The notes: generated by a model from the sequence alone, not told the origin. Counted from the first letter of the stretch, positions 24,091 to 35,817 are shown. The stretch: DNA of 64,000 bases from Fictibacillus enclensis (GCF_001457035.1 NZ_KQ758617.1:1364001-1428000), one strand, 5' to 3'. Numbers and translations: made by a program.

Positions 24091-25980
24091 ATGAAGTTTT
24101 TATCGTTTGCAGATACCAAGATTGACGCTTTTCTTCATATGCAGCTTATAGACTTGGCGAAAACCTTATCAAGAGATCCAAAGCTGGAGGTTGAGTTTTC
24201 GTATCATTCCTACTTAAATAAATCTGGCCACTTCATCCATGTCAGCCAGTTTTGGATGACATATCCTGGACCGGTCCAGCTTCAAGGGTTAAAAAGTGAA
24301 GTGTATTTGCGCAGCTTTGGAAACTTTTATTTCAGTGATCTCCGAGTGTTACAAGAAGTACTTCAGTCGTTTAAACAGGAAAAACATCATCAGTTTTTAA
24401 AGCATCTTCTGCTTTTTGCTGAAGATTACCGGCTCGAGAAGGAATGCATTGCAAGAAGGCCGGGAATGGCGGTTTCTTTTTCCGAACGAAAAAAGGTTCT
24501 TCTCACGTACTTTCAACGGCAGCTGCGCCAGCACCTCCAGCAAAGAAAGTGGCTTGACGCTTTTTTCTGCAGTATCTTTTTACTGGCCAATCATCGCCTT
24601 GTGCAGCTGAATTCTCCCCTGAGCGGGTTTTATGACAAAATTCGTGCGCCGCTCCTTCAGTTGAATAAAGCCCACAGCACCAAGGAAATCGCAGAGATCA
24701 TGCAGGTGATACAAAAAATTCTTCGGGAATGGGATATTAAGGATATGATAACTTCCTATTTATCCTTTTATGAATCCACAACGGCTACGTTCAAGGACCT
24801 TACGAGAGAAAACGAAGTTAAAGCTCCACACACCATGGAAACGGAAGAAGAAACGGACGGGCAAGACACCGAGCATGAGGAAATGCCAAGCTGGCATGAG
24901 GAAACCTCGTCACCGACGGATTCATTTCTGCAATTTGACCTGGATCAGGGTACATCAACTGACTTACTCGGCGAAGGAGGAAGAAGGGCTGAAGAAGGAG
25001 ACCAGGCATTTGGTGCGGTACAGGCCGGAGCAAAACAGTCGAAAGGCAACGATTTTTCCGCTGAAATGGACGCCGGATTGGATGAAAAGGGAAGCGCTCC
25101 CGGAAAGGAAGTATTTCCTTATGGAGAGATGAACCGGTGTGCAGTTGAGAAAAAGGTGGAGACCAGATTCCCGACTCCACTGGAATTGAAAAAATACCTG
25201 GAAATCAAATCAGCCGTTCAACCTTCGATCAGCTTATTGAAGCAAAGTTTCCTGAAAACGATTGAACACAAAAAGAATGTACCTAATCAGGATCTGCATT
25301 TTGGGCGCTTGAGCAAGAAGCTGACGCGGCTGTTGACGGATAAAAACCCGCGCTTGTTTTATAAAAAAATGGAATCGCCGCAAGAGCTCGATGCCGTGTT
25401 TACCTTGCTGGTCGATTGTTCCGCCTCCATGTTTGACAAAATGGATGAAACTCACCAAGCGATTGTTTTGTTCCATGAAACCTTGAAAGCTGTCAGGATC
25501 CCACATTCAATTGTTGGGTTTTGGGAGGATGCTGCAGATGCTAAAAAAGACAGTCAGCCCAATTATTTTCAAGAAGTTATTTCATTCAATCATTCGTTAA
25601 AAAATCAATATGGTCCGGAAATTCTGCAGCTGGAGCCTCAGGAAGACAACCGGGATGGCTACTCGATCCGGAAAAAAGCTGAGGATTTGCTAAGGCGCAA
25701 GGAAAAACAAAAATTTTTGCTTGTTTTTTCCGATGGAGAACCTGCAGCATTTGATTATGAAAACCTTGGCATACTTGACACCCATGAAGCGGTTACGCAA
25801 ACTCGCAAGCTCGGAATCGAGATTCTTGGCATGTACATTTCCAATGGAAAAGTAACAGAGGAAGCTCAAAATCTGATGAAAAATATATATGGCAGCCACC
25901 AGGTTGTCGTACCGAGTGCAGCGGAATTGGTTAGCTATTTAGTGCCTGTGCTGAGGAAGTTGCTGTTTAAATTATCGTAA
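24091..25980 (+). CDS. yojO: VWA-domain protein, YojO-like (NorD family)
   Basis: The 629-residue partner of the MoxR ATPase has an N-terminal helical region (about 1-235), a long acidic low-complexity linker (about 240-345, with TEEETDGQDTEHEEMPSW) and a C-terminal von Willebrand A domain (about 430-629). The metal-ion adhesion motif DCSASM is intact, and further acidic positions follow (FSDGEPAAFD). NorD-type proteins work with their AAA+ partner. Start ATG 24091 follows AAGGAGGTG. Confidence 0.88.
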   Translation: MKFLSFADTKIDAFLHMQLIDLAKTLSRDPKLEVEFSYHSYLNKSGHFIHVSQFWMTYPGPVQLQGLKSEVYLRSFGNFYFSDLRVLQEVLQSFKQEKHHQFLKHLLLFAEDYRLEKECIARRPGMAVSFSERKKVLLTYFQRQLRQHLQQRKWLDAFFCSIFLLANHRLVQLNSPLSGFYDKIRAPLLQLNKAHSTKEIAEIMQVIQKILREWDIKDMITSYLSFYESTTATFKDLTRENEVKAPHTMETEEETDGQDTEHEEMPSWHEETSSPTDSFLQFDLDQGTSTDLLGEGGRRAEEGDQAFGAVQAGAKQSKGNDFSAEMDAGLDEKGSAPGKEVFPYGEMNRCAVEKKVETRFPTPLELKKYLEIKSAVQPSISLLKQSFLKTIEHKKNVPNQDLHFGRLSKKLTRLLTDKNPRLFYKKMESPQELDAVFTLLVDCSASMFDKMDETHQAIVLFHETLKAVRIPHSIVGFWEDAADAKKDSQPNYFQEVISFNHSLKNQYGPEILQLEPQEDNRDGYSIRKKAEDLLRRKEKQKFLLVFSDGEPAAFDYENLGILDTHEAVTQTRKLGIEILGMYISNGKVTEEAQNLMKNIYGSHQVVVPSAAELVSYLVPVLRKLLFKLS

Positions 25981-25986
25981 TTCATA

Positions 25987-26028
25987 CAAAAAGACAGATT
26001 CATTGTGCTGATGAAACTGTCTTTTTTG
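25987..26028. terminator. Shared terminator of yojO and the MATE gene
   Basis: AAAGACAGATTCAT and ATGAAACTGTCTTT pair, with T6 after on the plus strand and A5 before. One arm lies inside the last codons of the minus-strand MATE gene, whose stop is at 26000-26002. Confidence 0.85.
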
Positions 26029-27367
26029 TTTGTTTTTTTTGAATATAGGCCATTCTCAAATAGAGCAGGATCGCGCCCATCGCCAGTCCGGAGATCAAAC
26101 CGACCCAATAGCCAAACGCAGCTAGAGAGGTGGAGGTTGCAAGAATATAGCCCACAGGCAGCCCGATCACCCAATATGAAATCAAGGATAAAACGAGGGT
26201 GACATTCACATCTTTATATCCGCGCAGTGCGCCTTGGATGGGAGCGGCTATCGCGTCCGACAATTGAAAGAACACCGCGTACAGCAAGAAATGTTTCGTT
26301 AGGGAGATCACTGAAGGATCACTTGAATACAGTCCCGCAACCTGTTCACGGCAAAGCAAAAGGCCGCCCGCACAGAGAAGGGCCAATATCACTGCAGTGC
26401 CCATCCCGAGATAACTGTATTGCTTCGCATCGGAATAACGTTTTGCGCCAATCTCATAACCAACAGCGATCGTTAGGGCGAACGATATGCTGAGGGGCAG
26501 CATGTAAAGAAATGACGCAAAGTTAATGGCCGATTGATGAGCTGCAATTGTCGCTGTGCTGAAAGAACTCATAAGCAACGTCACCGCGGCGAAGATGCTG
26601 GTTTCAAAAAAGATGGCAAAACCGATGGGAATGCCAATTTTCAGCTGTTCCTTCCAGGCGTGGATTGATACGGCCGGAAAGCGGTGAAAAACATGGTAGA
26701 GGGAAAATGGTTCCACTCTATGAATGATTATAAATGTTATAACAGCGATGAACCAATAGGTAATGCTTGTGGCATAACCTGCTCCAATTCCCCCAAGCTC
26801 CGGAAATCCCCATTTCCCAAAGATAAGGAGATAATTGAAAAGCGCATTGACCGGGAGAGCGGCGACGGTCACAAACATGGACACCCGGGTTCTTCCGAGA
26901 GCATCAATGAATGATCTGAGAACATTGTATAAAAAGAGAGGAATGATGCCCGTTGACAACGCGATTAAATATCCTCTTGCCACATCACTGACTGTTGAAT
27001 CAAGATGCATGGCGTGAAGAAGGGGATCGAGAACAAAGTATCCCGCCAGTATGACGGCAACCGCCAAAGCAAGCCCCAAATAAAGGCTTTGTATCACCGC
27101 TCCTGGAACGCTGTCCTTTTTTCCAGCACCATTAAACTGTGAAACAATGGGGGTCAGAGCCATTAAAATCCCGCTTAAACCTGTAAAAACAGGTACCCAA
27201 ATACTCGATCCGATCGCGACCCCGGCGAGCTGTGCCGCTCCTGAATGGCCGGACATTACGGTATCCAAAAAATTCATGGCATAAATGCCAAGCTGGGTAA
27301 TTAAAACTGGGAAAACCAATCGGCAAAAAAGTAACGCTTTTTGTTGAAGTGTTTGTGTTTTTTCCAT
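26000..27367 (-). CDS. yojI: MATE family efflux transporter, YojI-like
   Basis: The 455-residue protein has about 12 hydrophobic segments and MATE-family patterns such as GIYAMNFLDTVMSGHSG at the N-terminus and VAALPVNALFNYLLIFGKWG in the middle, the NorM branch. These pumps export cationic drugs using a sodium or proton gradient. B. subtilis yojI is also near yojN-yojO, which supports the name. The C-terminal residues KKTVSSAQ are encoded in the shared terminator hairpin. Confidence 0.9.
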   Translation of the reverse strand: MEKTQTLQQKALLFCRLVFPVLITQLGIYAMNFLDTVMSGHSGAAQLAGVAIGSSIWVPVFTGLSGILMALTPIVSQFNGAGKKDSVPGAVIQSLYLGLALAVAVILAGYFVLDPLLHAMHLDSTVSDVARGYLIALSTGIIPLFLYNVLRSFIDALGRTRVSMFVTVAALPVNALFNYLLIFGKWGFPELGGIGAGYATSITYWFIAVITFIIIHRVEPFSLYHVFHRFPAVSIHAWKEQLKIGIPIGFAIFFETSIFAAVTLLMSSFSTATIAAHQSAINFASFLYMLPLSISFALTIAVGYEIGAKRYSDAKQYSYLGMGTAVILALLCAGGLLLCREQVAGLYSSDPSVISLTKHFLLYAVFFQLSDAIAAPIQGALRGYKDVNVTLVLSLISYWVIGLPVGYILATSTSLAAFGYWVGLISGLAMGAILLYLRMAYIQKKQTKKTVSSAQ

Positions 27368-27451
27368 AAGTTAGATCCTTTTCCTTTTCGTGCAATAAGG
27401 AAAGTATACCACAGGAAAAGGGGGGAAGGGGTGGTCTCTGGTCTCTGCACA

Positions 27452-27487
27452 CAAAAAGACGGCCCTTGGAGGGACCGTCTTTTTAGG
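27452..27487 (-). terminator. Terminator of aroA
   Basis: AAAAAGACGG pairs with CCGTCTTTTT, with an inner CC/GG pair. It starts one base after the aroA stop codon and would stop minus-strand transcription before the MATE gene. Confidence 0.85.
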
Positions 27488-28564
27488 TTAAGATGTGTAT
27501 ACAGCTGCGTGTTTTTTAATTTCGTTCATGAAATCATGGAATTGAGGAATGTTCATCTGCTGCGCAGAGTCTGACAATGCGACGGCAGGATCAGGGTGAA
27601 CCTCTGCCATTACTCCATCGGCTCCAATAGCAAGGGCCGCTTTTGCTGCAGGAAGCAGGAGATCCTTTCTTCCTGTAGAATGTGTTACATCAACCATTAC
27701 CGGAAGATGAGTTTCTTGTTTTAGGATCGGTACAGCAGAAATATCAAGCGTATTTCGAGTCGCTTTTTCGTATGTTCGGATTCCACGCTCACAAAGGATG
27801 ATCTGGTCATTACCTTGAGCCAGGATGTATTCAGCAGCGTACATGAATTCTTCAATAGTGGCTGAAAGTCCGCGCTTTAATAGTACAGGCTTGCGGATGG
27901 CGCCGGCAGCTTTCAATAGTTCGAAGTTCTGCATGTTGCGGGCACCGATTTGAACTACATCAACATAGTCGAGCGCTTCTTCCAAGTCGTTAGGGTTCAG
28001 AATTTCGCTGATGACAGCAAGATTTTCCTCATCTGCAACCCTGCGAAGAATCTTCAGGCCTTCCATTCCAAGACCCTGGAAATCATATGGAGAGGTACGC
28101 GGCTTAAAAGCTCCGCCACGCATGAGGGTTAAGCCCTGATCTTTAAGTGCTTTGGCCACTTGCTTCACTTGTTCGTAGCTTTCAACAGCACAAGGTCCCA
28201 TCACGAAATGCTGTTCGCCTGTTCCGATTTGCTCTCCTTTAATATTGATAATCGTATCATCCGGTTTCTTTTTACGGGATACCAAGAGTGCTTTGCGGTT
28301 GTCATCTTCCTGGAGCTCAAGGCTCGCTTTAAAGATTTGCTTAAAGATATATTGAAGAGTAGAGGTCTCAAATGGTCCTTCATTTCTGGCTTCGATCAGA
28401 TCCAGCAATTTGCGTTCCCGGACAGGATCAAAACGTTTTACACCTTGCATTTCTTTTAGTTTTCCAATGTCTTTTACAATGGCGGCACGATTGTTCAGCA
28501 GACTCAGGATCTGTTCATCGACCGCTTCAATTTCACTTCGTAATTCTTCTAGCTCTTTAGACAT
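27488..28564 (-). CDS. aroA: Bifunctional DAHP synthase / chorismate mutase
   Basis: The 358-residue protein joins a chorismate mutase (about 1-88, AroQ type, [19 protein letters not shown]) to a DAHP synthase (about 100-358, [33 protein letters not shown]). It makes the first shikimate-pathway intermediate from PEP and erythrose 4-phosphate, and the mutase part gives prephenate and feedback sensing, as in B. subtilis AroA. It is divergent from the aroF operon 557 bases away. Ribosome site GAGGAGG. Confidence 0.96.
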   Translation of the reverse strand: MSKELEELRSEIEAVDEQILSLLNNRAAIVKDIGKLKEMQGVKRFDPVRERKLLDLIEARNEGPFETSTLQYIFKQIFKASLELQEDDNRKALLVSRKKKPDDTIINIKGEQIGTGEQHFVMGPCAVESYEQVKQVAKALKDQGLTLMRGGAFKPRTSPYDFQGLGMEGLKILRRVADEENLAVISEILNPNDLEEALDYVDVVQIGARNMQNFELLKAAGAIRKPVLLKRGLSATIEEFMYAAEYILAQGNDQIILCERGIRTYEKATRNTLDISAVPILKQETHLPVMVDVTHSTGRKDLLLPAAKAALAIGADGVMAEVHPDPAVALSDSAQQMNIPQFHDFMNEIKKHAAVYTS

Positions 28565-28843
28565 TTAAGCTCCTCCTCTTATTTGAAAATCAATCCATCG
28601 CTGTTAATAGGGATGGACCCAGCTAATGTTCCGATGCCGTTTAGGCCTTCCGAAAAAAAACAGCTCCGAATAAATTTTATTGAGTATTGTTTGCTACTTT
28701 AAAGCATGGCAGTATATCTTGTCAAGGTCTTATTTTCAGATTTTTTTAGAGAAACTGTAAAATTATAAAAATTCCTCTGATCCTCTTTACAATCCGCGTT
28801 AACCATGTTAAAACTTGATATAATACAATCTTAAAATGCAATG

Positions 28844-29096
28844 ACAGGCAACAGTAGTATTCTTCTCCCTGTTATAAAGAGAGCTGATGGACGGTGAGAA
28901 TCAGCACAAAGGAGAATGCGAATTACACCCTCGAGCTTCCTTTTTGAACGGTTGGTTGATCCGACCTATAAAAAAGGACGGTTAATTACCGTTATCCTGA
29001 ATGAAGAGGTGGATGATGTTTGTCCGCAATGAGGGTGGTACCGCGAATAAATTCGTCCCTGCTATTTTTTTAGCAGGGGCTTTTTTTATATTCCAT
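28844..29096 (+). ncRNA. T-box riboswitch, probably tyrosine-responsive
   Basis: The leader has the stem I landmark AAAGAGAGCTGATGG, the conserved T-box AGGGTGGTACCGCG (29032-29045) and a terminator (CCCTGCTA / TAGCAGGG then T7, about 29057-29091). The specifier position, GAAT-TAC-ACC with TAC at 28924-28926, reads as a Tyr codon followed by A. The bulge TGGTACC leaves a T to pair with a discriminator A, as in tRNA-Tyr. Uncharged tRNA would prevent termination and switch on the aro/tyr operon. TATAAT at 28819-28824 is its likely -10 box. Confidence 0.92.
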
Positions 29097-29121
29097 TAAG
29101 AGAAACTGGAGGAAATGTAAC

Positions 29122-30291
29122 ATGAGATATCTAACAGCCGGAGAATCACACGGACCACAGCTAACTACCATCCTGGAAGGTGTGCCATCGGGACTGCCTT
29201 TAACTGCGCAGGCCATCAATGAAGAACTGTCCCGCAGACAAAAAGGGCACGGCCGCGGCCGCAGGATGCAGATCGAAAAGGACCAGGCCATCATTAACAG
29301 CGGCGTGCGCCACGGCTATACGCTGGGATCGCCGATTACACTGGCAGTTGAAAACCGCGATTTCAAACACTGGACGAAAATCATGGGTGCTGAACCCCTT
29401 GAAGATGATAGTGAAGAAGTGAAACGCCAAATTACGCGTCCCCGTCCCGGGCATGCTGATTTAAATGGAGCGATTAAATATAATCACCGGGATATGAGAA
29501 ACGTATTGGAGCGTTCATCCGCAAGGGAAACGACAGTACGAGTAGCAGCCGGAGCTGTCGCGAAACAATTACTAAAAGAGCTGGGTATCCAGGTTGGCGG
29601 CCATGTCATCGAGATTGGCGGGGTAGTTGCAGAAAAAATGGACTATGACACTCTTAATGATCTTCAGGAAAGAACGGAAGCATCACCTGTCCGCTGTTTG
29701 GATGAAGAAGCAGGCCTTAAGATGATGAAAGCCATTGACGAGGCAAAGGAAAACGGAGATTCGATTGGCGGTATTGTAGAAGTGATTGTTGAAGGGATGC
29801 CGATCGGTGTTGGCAGCTATGTTCACTATGACCGTAAATTGGATGCGAAACTTGCCGCTGCTGTGATGAGCATTAATGCTTTTAAAGGAGTGGAAATCGG
29901 AATTGGGTTTGAAGCGGCTCATAAGCCCGGAAGCCTTGTCCATGACGAAATCACATGGAACAAAGAAGAGGGCTACTCAAGAAAAACAAACAATGCCGGA
30001 GGGTTTGAAGGCGGCATGACAACAGGAATGCCTGTTGTTGTAAGAGGCGTTATGAAGCCCATTCCTACATTATATAAACCTTTGCAAAGTGTGGATATTG
30101 ATTCCAAGGAGGCTTTTCAGGCAAGCATTGAACGTTCGGACAGCTGCGCTGTTCCTGCTGCCAGCGTTGTGGCAGAAGCCGTTGTCGCCTGGGAACTTGC
30201 CGCTGCCCTTGTGGAACAATTTGGCGCTGACAACATCGAGCGAATGAAGGAAAATATCGCACGCCATAACCAGCAGGCGAGTGAGTTTTAA
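29122..30291 (+). CDS. aroF: Chorismate synthase
   Basis: This FMN-dependent enzyme (called aroC outside Bacillus) converts EPSP to chorismate. The 389-residue protein has GESHGPQL at the N-terminus, [17 protein letters not shown] and [20 protein letters not shown], all typical of the family. It is the first gene behind the T-box leader and its stop overlaps the aroB start by one base (TAATG). Confidence 0.97.
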   Translation: MRYLTAGESHGPQLTTILEGVPSGLPLTAQAINEELSRRQKGHGRGRRMQIEKDQAIINSGVRHGYTLGSPITLAVENRDFKHWTKIMGAEPLEDDSEEVKRQITRPRPGHADLNGAIKYNHRDMRNVLERSSARETTVRVAAGAVAKQLLKELGIQVGGHVIEIGGVVAEKMDYDTLNDLQERTEASPVRCLDEEAGLKMMKAIDEAKENGDSIGGIVEVIVEGMPIGVGSYVHYDRKLDAKLAAAVMSINAFKGVEIGIGFEAAHKPGSLVHDEITWNKEEGYSRKTNNAGGFEGGMTTGMPVVVRGVMKPIPTLYKPLQSVDIDSKEAFQASIERSDSCAVPAASVVAEAVVAWELAAALVEQFGADNIERMKENIARHNQQASEF

Positions 30292-31385
30292 TGGAAACCT
30301 TGCACGTTGAAACCGAAACAAAGCAATATTCTGTTTTCATTGGGCATGAGTTTATTACGGATCTTTCTCCTTTTATAAATGAGTTAAGGCCGGCTGTAAC
30401 AAGTGTTCTTATCCTTTCCGACAAAACGGTCAGCTCCCTTTATCTGGATAAAGTCGTTGAAGCTCTTCAAGGCCTGGAACTGCCCGTGCACAACTTTGTT
30501 GTACCGAGCGGAGATGGCGAAAAATCATTTTCCAACTATTATAATAGTCTCACGTTTGCGCTGGAAAAAGGGTTGGACAGAAATTCTCTTATATTAGCGC
30601 TTGGCGGAGGGATGATTGGCGATCTGGCAGGATTTGTGGCTGGGACGTACATGCGGGGTATCCGATTCATCCAGATCCCAACGACTCTACTTGCCCACGA
30701 CAGTGCGGTAGGGGGGAAAACAGGGATTAATCATCCGCTCGGCAAAAACATGGTAGGTGTGTTCCACCAGCCGGAAGCGGTCTTTTATTCCATTGATTTT
30801 CTGGATTCTTTGCCTCTCACGGAATTGCGTTCCGGTTTTGCAGAAGTCATCAAACATGCATTGATTCAGGATGAAGAATTTTACCATTATTTAAAAGAAG
30901 AAATCTCTGACTTATCCGATATCCAGCCGGGAAACCTTTCTTATATTCTAAAAAAGGGAATCTCGATTAAAGCAGAAGTGGTTTCACAGGATGAAAAAGA
31001 AAAAGGACTCCGGGCCATTTTAAATTTCGGTCATACACTTGGCCATGCTATTGAGAGTGAATCCGGTTATGGCACAATCTCTCACGGTGATGCTGTGGCG
31101 ATTGGCATGAGGTTTGCACTGAAACTGAGCGAGGAGCTTGGAAACACAAACCTTCATTATAAAGAGATCTCCAACTGGCTAAAACAGTTCAATTACCCTG
31201 GCGTTCCATCCCAACTCGATGCAGAACAGCTGCTCGGCGCCATGAAGAGAGATAAAAAATCAACATCCGGCCAGGTCAAAATGGTGCTGCTTGAAGCGAT
31301 CGGGCAGCCGTATGTAAAAGAAGTAAATGATTCCATCCTGCTGGACGCATTGCAGAAATTTTTAATGACAGACAAGGAGCAATAA
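30291..31385 (+). CDS. aroB: 3-dehydroquinate synthase
   Basis: AroB cyclises DAHP to 3-dehydroquinate using NAD+ and a divalent metal. The 364-residue protein shows GGGMIGDLAGFVAGTYMRGI, HDSAVGGKTGINH and the metal-binding FGHTLGHAIE. It starts within the aroF stop codon. In B. subtilis the next genes would be aroH and the trp block; here tyrA follows after two bases. Confidence 0.97.
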   Translation: METLHVETETKQYSVFIGHEFITDLSPFINELRPAVTSVLILSDKTVSSLYLDKVVEALQGLELPVHNFVVPSGDGEKSFSNYYNSLTFALEKGLDRNSLILALGGGMIGDLAGFVAGTYMRGIRFIQIPTTLLAHDSAVGGKTGINHPLGKNMVGVFHQPEAVFYSIDFLDSLPLTELRSGFAEVIKHALIQDEEFYHYLKEEISDLSDIQPGNLSYILKKGISIKAEVVSQDEKEKGLRAILNFGHTLGHAIESESGYGTISHGDAVAIGMRFALKLSEELGNTNLHYKEISNWLKQFNYPGVPSQLDAEQLLGAMKRDKKSTSGQVKMVLLEAIGQPYVKEVNDSILLDALQKFLMTDKEQ

Positions 31386-31387
31386 CT

Positions 31388-32488
31388 GTGAAAAAACGGG
31401 TACTGCTGATCGGATTGGGCCTTATCGGCGGATCCATTGCCATGGCAGTTAAAAAAGAACACGAATGCATTATTGTTGGACATGACATTTCTCGGGATCA
31501 TGAAAATTTGGCAAAAAGACTGCAGATTGTGGATGAAATTTGCAGCGATCTGGAGAAAGAAGCAACAACTGCTGATCTTATTGTTCTGGCAACTCCAGTG
31601 GAGGAAACCGAACGCTTGCTGGATTGGTTTGCTTCTTTTGAAACCCCGCCTAAAGCACTGATTACCGATGTAGGCAGCACAAAGAGCAAAATCATGCAGA
31701 AAGCTAACAAGCTGCAAGACAAGGGCATCGATTTTATTGGCGGCCATCCGATGGCCGGTTCACATAAGTCAGGCCCGGGAAGTGCAAAAGCGCATCTGTT
31801 TGAGAATGCGTTCTACATGATGACTCCAACCCCTTCAACACCGGATGACCAAATCAATGAACTGAAGGAATGGCTAAAAGGTACACATGCCAAATTTATT
31901 GTTATGGATGCCGAAAAGCATGATTTACTGACAGGGGTGGTCAGTCATTTTCCACATGTCGTGGCGGCCAGCCTGGTACGCCAGGTTGAGCAATATGCCA
32001 ATTCTCATGCTCAAATCAATGATTTGGCTGCCGGAGGGTTTAAAGATATTACACGGATTGCTTCGAGCAGCCCGGCCATGTGGAAGGATATTATCAAGCA
32101 TAATAAAGAAAATATATTGCAGCTGATCGATGAGTGGGCTTACGAAATGGAATACGTCAAAGATTTGGTTAAAAGTGAGAATGATCAGGGTCTTTACAAC
32201 TATTTTTCAGGTGCAAAAACCTATCGCGATGCCTTGCCGATCAAAGCAAAAGGAGCGATTACTTCCTTTTATGACCTTTATGTTGACATCATTGATGATA
32301 TTGGAGTGATCTCCCGTGTCACATCAATCCTTGCAGACAACAAGCTCAGCATTACAAACATTCGTGTCATCGAAGCCAGAGAAGATATTTACGGCGTGCT
32401 GAGGATAAGTTTTCAGTCTGAGGACGATCGTCAGTCGGCAAAAGAAAGCTTGGAAGAATTGCAATTTACAACGTACATTGCCATGTAG
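31388..32488 (+). CDS. tyrA: Prephenate dehydrogenase
   Basis: TyrA oxidises prephenate to 4-hydroxyphenylpyruvate on the way to tyrosine. The 366-residue protein starts at GTG 31388 behind AAGGAG and has an NAD motif GLGLIGGSIAMA, the active-site region GGHPMAGSHKSG, and a C-terminal ACT domain (about 295-366, DIGVISRVTSILADNKLSI) expected to bind tyrosine for feedback control. A Tyr-responsive T-box upstream fits this gene best. Confidence 0.96.
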   Translation: MKKRVLLIGLGLIGGSIAMAVKKEHECIIVGHDISRDHENLAKRLQIVDEICSDLEKEATTADLIVLATPVEETERLLDWFASFETPPKALITDVGSTKSKIMQKANKLQDKGIDFIGGHPMAGSHKSGPGSAKAHLFENAFYMMTPTPSTPDDQINELKEWLKGTHAKFIVMDAEKHDLLTGVVSHFPHVVAASLVRQVEQYANSHAQINDLAAGGFKDITRIASSSPAMWKDIIKHNKENILQLIDEWAYEMEYVKDLVKSENDQGLYNYFSGAKTYRDALPIKAKGAITSFYDLYVDIIDDIGVISRVTSILADNKLSITNIRVIEAREDIYGVLRISFQSEDDRQSAKESLEELQFTTYIAM

Positions 32489-32507
32489 TAAATAAGGAGG
32501 TAAAAAC

Positions 32508-33806
32508 ATGTTGAAAACGTTGCGGCCTGTATCAGGTTTACAGGGGACCCTTAAAGTTCCCGGAGATAAATCGATTTCCCACCGTGCAGTTATGTTCGGA
32601 TCCATAGCAGAAGGCACAACAACCGTGAACGGTTTCCTTCCCGGTGATGATTGTTTGAGCACCATCGATTGCTTCCGGAAGATGGGGGTATCCATTGAGC
32701 AGAAGGATGATACAGTTAAAATAGAAGGAAAAGGTTTGGACGGTCTGAATGAACCTTCGGATATTCTGGATGTTGGGAACTCAGGCACTACGATTCGCTT
32801 AATGCTTGGCATACTTGCCAACACATCTTTTCATTCCTGTCTTACTGGAGATGCTTCAATTGCCAAGCGGCCAATGAAAAGGGTAACCGGGCCATTGCGG
32901 GAAACGGGAGCCGTCATTGATGGAAGAGACAATGGGAATTTTGTACCGCTCTCCATCCGTGGTGGAAAAACGAAAGGTTTTCATTATAATTCGCCCGTTG
33001 CGAGTGCTCAGGTGAAGTCCGCCGTGCTGTTGTCTGGTTTAAAGGCAGAAGGAACTACTTCTGTAACCGAGCCGCATACCTCAAGGGACCATACCGAGCG
33101 CATGTTGAAAGCCTTCGGATGTGAAGTGGAGGTAAGTGGGAAGACCGCAAGCTTGAAGGGTGGCCAAACCCTAAAAGGAACACATATTGAGGTTCCGGGT
33201 GATATTTCATCTGCCGCGTTTTTTCTGGTGGCAGGGGCCATTATTCCTAACAGTGAAATAACCTTGAAAAAAGTAGGCATGAATCCCACCAGAACAGGTA
33301 TTATTGATGTTCTCAAACAAATGGGAGCTGATCTGACCATCTCTGGGCTGTCCGGAATGGATTCAGAGCCCTATGCTGATATTACCGTTCGTACGTCCAA
33401 GCTTAATGGAATTGAAATCGGCGGAGAAATTATTCCACGCTTAATCGATGAAATTCCGATCATTGCACTCGCAGCAACCCAAGCTTCCGGCACAACAGTC
33501 ATTAAGGATGCAGCTGAACTAAAAGTAAAAGAGACCAACCGTATTGACACGGTGGTTAATGAGCTGAAAAAGTTCGGTGCAGATATCACTGCTACAGCCG
33601 ATGGGATGATTATCAAGAAAACGGAACATCTGCAAGGGGCCGAGACTGACAGTCACGGTGACCACAGAATTGGAATGATGCTGGCAATCGCTGCATGTCT
33701 GAGTGCAGGAGAAACGTCACTGCAAAACAGCCACGCCGTTACCGTTTCATACCCCAACTTCTTTGAACAGCTCCAACAGCTGCAAAAGGAAAACATCGAA
33801 GTATAA
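32508..33806 (+). CDS. aroE: 5-enolpyruvylshikimate-3-phosphate synthase
   Basis: The enzyme (aroA in E. coli naming, aroE in Bacillus) joins PEP to shikimate 3-phosphate. The 432-residue protein has [27 protein letters not shown] and [17 protein letters not shown], the substrate and PEP sites. These variants around NSGT and RPM should be compared with class I and class II enzymes before predicting glyphosate response. Last gene of the operon, ribosome site AAGGAGG. Confidence 0.97.
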   Translation: MLKTLRPVSGLQGTLKVPGDKSISHRAVMFGSIAEGTTTVNGFLPGDDCLSTIDCFRKMGVSIEQKDDTVKIEGKGLDGLNEPSDILDVGNSGTTIRLMLGILANTSFHSCLTGDASIAKRPMKRVTGPLRETGAVIDGRDNGNFVPLSIRGGKTKGFHYNSPVASAQVKSAVLLSGLKAEGTTSVTEPHTSRDHTERMLKAFGCEVEVSGKTASLKGGQTLKGTHIEVPGDISSAAFFLVAGAIIPNSEITLKKVGMNPTRTGIIDVLKQMGADLTISGLSGMDSEPYADITVRTSKLNGIEIGGEIIPRLIDEIPIIALAATQASGTTVIKDAAELKVKETNRIDTVVNELKKFGADITATADGMIIKKTEHLQGAETDSHGDHRIGMMLAIAACLSAGETSLQNSHAVTVSYPNFFEQLQQLQKENIEV

Positions 33807-33835
33807 TATAATAGTAGAAAAAATTTCAGATTAGC

Positions 33836-33876
33836 ATAAACTGCGGAGGGGTGGATTTCTTCTCCGCTCTTTTTCA
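33836..33876 (+). terminator. Terminator of the aro/tyr operon
   Basis: GCGGAG (33843-33848) pairs with CTCCGC (33862-33867), followed by TCTTTTTC. Confidence 0.82.
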
Positions 33877-33944
33877 TGGGAAGAAAAGCAGTTTAAATCC
33901 ACTTGCACGGTGTATGGCAGAGTATGTTATGATACAATCATTGA

Positions 33945-35597
<1,653 letters not shown>

Positions 35598-35600
35598 ACA

Positions 35601-35632
35601 AAGCGGCCGTTCAGGCCGTTTTTGTTTTTTTT
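35601..35632 (+). terminator. Terminator of ykpA
   Basis: CGGCC-gttca-GGCCG (35604-35618) followed by TTTTTGTTTTTTT. Confidence 0.9.
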
Positions 35633-35683
35633 ACTGGATTGTTTATAAAATAAATAGGGAAAAATAAGGGGAAACACCCTTTT

Positions 35684-35741
35684 GGAAATAATTTATTACC
35701 GGCCGGTGGGGAATAATCGCAGAAGAATTGAATTATTTCCC
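35684..35741. repeat. Two imperfect palindromes before the pxp operon (candidate operators)
   Basis: GGAAATAATTTATTACC (35684-35700) is symmetric except for one pair. GGGAATAAT (35709-35717) pairs with ATTATTTCCC (35732-35741) with one bulge. Both lie upstream of the promoter. In B. subtilis this operon is under KipR and nitrogen control; I see no clear TnrA box, so the regulator is unknown. Confidence 0.4.
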
Positions 35742-35756
35742 ATTATCAGAATTCTA

Positions 35757-35785
35757 TTGTTTTTTATCGGGTATCTAGGTATAGT
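35757..35785 (+). promoter_or_regulatory. Promoter of the 5-oxoprolinase operon
   Basis: TTGTTT (35757-35762), a 17-base spacer and TATAGT (35780-35785), about 33 bases before pxpB. Confidence 0.6.
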
Positions 35786-35817
35786 GGGGATTAAATGGAT
35801 TGGGAAAGGATGCTGTA

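Noticed and set aside
23123-25980. The MoxR/VWA pair as a new anti-phage system
   Set aside because: Some defence systems use AAA+ and VWA-like parts, but this pair matches the housekeeping yojN-yojO genes, with the yojI-like pump beside it and no nuclease or mobile context.
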